Below, piece by piece: positions 30,588 to 32,036 of a stretch of 32,036 nucleotides of DNA. Each line of letters begins with the position of its first letter. Positions within the stretch are counted from its first letter, which is position 1. The notes beneath the pieces were generated by a model. That model made no database searches and was not told the DNA's origin. It saw only the letters and a program-made list of their open reading frames with translations. The DNA comes from Leptospiraceae bacterium (GTDB lineage: Bacteria > Spirochaetota > Leptospiria > Leptospirales > Leptonemataceae). Location: NCBI GenBank assembly GCA_020441005.1, contig JAGRNA010000135.1, forward strand, positions 1 through 32,036, written 5' to 3'. Made by a program: the position numbers and the translations under genes.

Positions 30588-31283
30588 TTATTTTAGCTCA
30601 CTCAAAAATTGTACAAGCTCTTGAATTTCAGCCTCGCTTAGCGATAATTTAGGCATGTTGGTGCCCGGTTTTACAGCTTGTGGATCATGAAGCCATTTTG
30701 ACAGATATGCTGCGTCCAGCCGGCTGGCTACTCCATCGAGTGCCGGACCCACATTGCCACCTTGTCCCCCAATTGCATGACACGCCACACACAGACTCTT
30801 GTACTTAACTGGAGCCAAGTCAACCTTGTTGCTGTTCTGCGTGTTTGCGTTTGCAAGCGTAGCTGTAGAAATGTTTGGCTTTGGTGGCCATCCATTGGTG
30901 TCGATCTTGCCAACCCAGTCCAAAAAGGCTATTATATCCGTAATTTCATCTTCGTTGAAATTGTACTGCACCATTTTGCGTTCCCCAGGAAACATGGCTG
31001 CCGGATCCTTAATAAACATTCTGATCCATTCTGCTCCTCGTCGCTCAACTACCTTAGTCAGTTCGGGAGCATAATAGGCGCCTTCCCCCAGAATAGTATG
31101 ACAACCCATACAGTTGGAACTCTCCCAGATTGCTTTGCCTCGCACAACAGATTCGCTAAGTTGCGCTTCATTAGTACGATTGGCCGTTTGGCGGTGTGTA
31201 TCCCAGGTCAAACCCAGAAAGACAAGCGCGAATAACAGGGTTCCTCCCAAAAAGAAAAACCGCGCCTGTGATTTTGATAACAT
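30588..31283 (-). CDS. norC: NorC fused to a second cytochrome c domain
   Basis: A 231-residue membrane-anchored c-type cytochrome. The first 137 residues are a normal NorC: one helix (about 8-26), the haem site CMGCH (C58, C61, H62), GEGAYYAPELTKV and the methionine ligand in ERKMVQYNF (M104). Usual NorC ends near residue 150. Here an Asn/Thr-rich linker (about 138-155) leads to a second class I cytochrome c domain with CVACH (C165, C168, H169), GGQGGNVGPALDGVA and GTNMPKL (M210). The extra haem may bring electrons from a donor directly to the NorC haem. It is the first gene of the norCB operon, with AAGGAG 9 nt before the ATG and an FNR-type box further upstream. Confidence 0.93.
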   Translation of the reverse strand: MLSKSQARFFFLGGTLLFALVFLGLTWDTHRQTANRTNEAQLSESVVRGKAIWESSNCMGCHTILGEGAYYAPELTKVVERRGAEWIRMFIKDPAAMFPGERKMVQYNFNEDEITDIIAFLDWVGKIDTNGWPPKPNISTATLANANTQNSNKVDLAPVKYKSLCVACHAIGGQGGNVGPALDGVASRLDAAYLSKWLHDPQAVKPGTNMPKLSLSEAEIQELVQFLSELK

Positions 31284-31339
31284 AGGCTTTCTCCTTATTT
31301 TAGTTTGCCATCAGTTTTAACTAATAGCTACAACTCATT

Positions 31340-31380
31340 TGTATACACATTTGATAATTTGGCGCCTTGATTTGGATCAA
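31340..31380 (-). promoter_or_regulatory. FNR/DNR-type activator box and -10 of the norCB promoter
   Basis: TTGAT-TTGG-ATCAA (31367-31380) is a perfect CRP/FNR-family palindrome. TATACA (31345-31340) on the minus strand lies so that the box centre would be 41 or so bases before the predicted start (about 31333), the class II activator position. A regulator of the FNR, DNR or NnrR type responding to low oxygen or NO is expected. Confidence 0.72.
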
Positions 31381-31738
31381 CTGGTATTAGAAATATTTGT
31401 TTTTTGACGATTTTAAGCACTGAAACCTTGCGCTATCACTGGGTTTATAGAAAACGAGACGTTTTACTTTTGGCTGGTATCTCATATCTTTATGGAAACA
31501 CGATAACATTATCCTGTAAACAGGGTAGTTTTGCTTCCGATTTTTATTGTGTATGTGCTAGCCGCTTTTGTTTTTGTTGGAAAGTCTTTTGGCTAATCTG
31601 GCTGCTGAAAAAATGTATGTAAAATTGGGAAAGCCTTCATGGGTTCATATGGCTCAGGTCTGCCTTCAGAGTCTATGTTATAGGACTGGATTTTAACAGT
31701 AGCTCAAAATGGAATCATGACCTTTTCAGAGAAAATTT
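31381..31738. other. Gene-poor AT-rich stretch upstream of norC
   Basis: 358 bp between the nor promoter and the next minus-strand gene. A plus-strand frame at 31404-31622 is Cys/Trp-rich without protein character or SD site and is not called. Nothing else is seen. Confidence 0.5.
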
Positions 31739-32036
31739 TCAGAATAAATAGTGTCCATGTGAGCCTGCGACAGCTCCGGCAAATGCAAGCAGTGATAGAG
31801 AGAGTAGCAAAGCATGCATTCGATGTATTAGACTAAATATTCGCTCAGCATCGTGGGCAGCCTGCCTGCTGAACCAGTTATGTAGCCATAAGGGTTCGAG
31901 AACATATAGCACAAGGCTAAAAAGGAGCCATACTAAAGTCATTAGATGAATCCACCAGAAGCGCAATTCCAGATAGCGTGACCAGCCATCCAAGGCATAT
32001 AGTAAATAAACACCACTGGCTCCAGCTAAAAATGTT
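31739..32036 (-). CDS. Small integral membrane protein, N-terminus beyond the window
   Basis: The minus-strand frame stays open to the window edge, ending at 31739. Visible are at least 98 residues with three helices: TFLAGASGVYLLYALDGW, then FWWIHLMTLVWLLFSLVLYV and HALLLSLSLLAFAGAVAGSHG. A pattern with WWIHLMT, VLEPLWLHNWF and IHRMHALLL puts several histidines at helix ends. I do not recognise the family with certainty, but membrane proteins of this look are common beside denitrification genes and it is on the same strand as norCB. Any role in NO metabolism is inference. Confidence 0.55.
   Translation of the reverse strand, partial: TFLAGASGVYLLYALDGWSRYLELRFWWIHLMTLVWLLFSLVLYVLEPLWLHNWFSRQAAHDAERIFSLIHRMHALLLSLSLLAFAGAVAGSHGHYLF

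Noticed and set aside
31404-31622. Plus-strand frame of 72 codons upstream of norC
   Set aside because: Composition rich in Cys and Trp, no SD site, no recognisable domain.

Overview
The window looks like a piece of a bacterial chromosome from a Gram-negative, respiring heterotroph. The Mpl and TrpE sequences, the lipoprotein with a loose lipobox and the FAAL/ICMT/type III PKS gene set suggest a Leptospira-related spirochaete (Leptospirales, possibly Turneriella- or Leptonema-like). This is inference; no rRNA or other taxonomic marker is present.

Layout. (1) 1-8.1 kb is a dense housekeeping block: a small cytochrome b-like membrane protein, an overlapping trpE-trpG pair, a membrane metallophosphoesterase with a broken metal motif, a fructosamine-3-kinase-like kinase, a pair of membrane/envelope genes (DUF2937 and a DUF5715-like peptidase fold) and the murein-recycling ligase mpl. 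(2) 8.05-12.0 kb is a minus-strand operon of an ICMT-family methyltransferase, an ACP-FAAL fusion and an FAD-dependent oxidoreductase. This is the accessory gene set of a type III PKS phenolic-lipid or alkylpyrone pathway. No intact PKS is present, but a C-terminal type III PKS fragment lies 13 kb away at 24977-25210, also on the minus strand. (3) 12.1-25.2 kb, between the two, is an accessory region. It holds at least three copies of a structured dispersed repeat, two DUF4160-DUF2442 toxin-antitoxin-like pairs (both with a frameshifted DUF4160), an IS91-like transposase split and gutted by a repeat, a higBA module with a palindromic operator inside its promoter, a TPR-like tail-anchored protein, a 1283-residue protein with an HEAGH metal motif and a vWA/MIDAS domain, and a CobS/NorQ-like AAA+ ATPase. 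(4) 25.3-26.4 kb carries a lipoprotein gene and a palindromic repeat. (5) 26.4-31.4 kb is a nitric-oxide reductase locus on the minus strand: norC (with an extra cytochrome c domain), norB, a terminator, then norQ and norD. A perfect FNR/DNR-type box lies upstream of norC. (6) The right edge holds part of a small membrane protein.

How the genes work together. NorCB reduces NO to N2O, and NorQ/NorD (MoxR-type AAA+ plus vWA) are its activation chaperones. The large vWA protein and its AAA+ partner at 19.2-24.8 kb are a second, unrelated MoxR/vWA-type pair 1.6 kb from norD with no obvious client; they are the best candidate here for an undescribed system. Across the left and middle parts of the window many genes lack a Shine-Dalgarno sequence and have a TTGACA-like hexamer 33-46 nt before the start codon, which suggests leaderless or near-leaderless transcripts. 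The nor genes instead have clear SD sites and look AT-richer by eye, consistent with a different origin.
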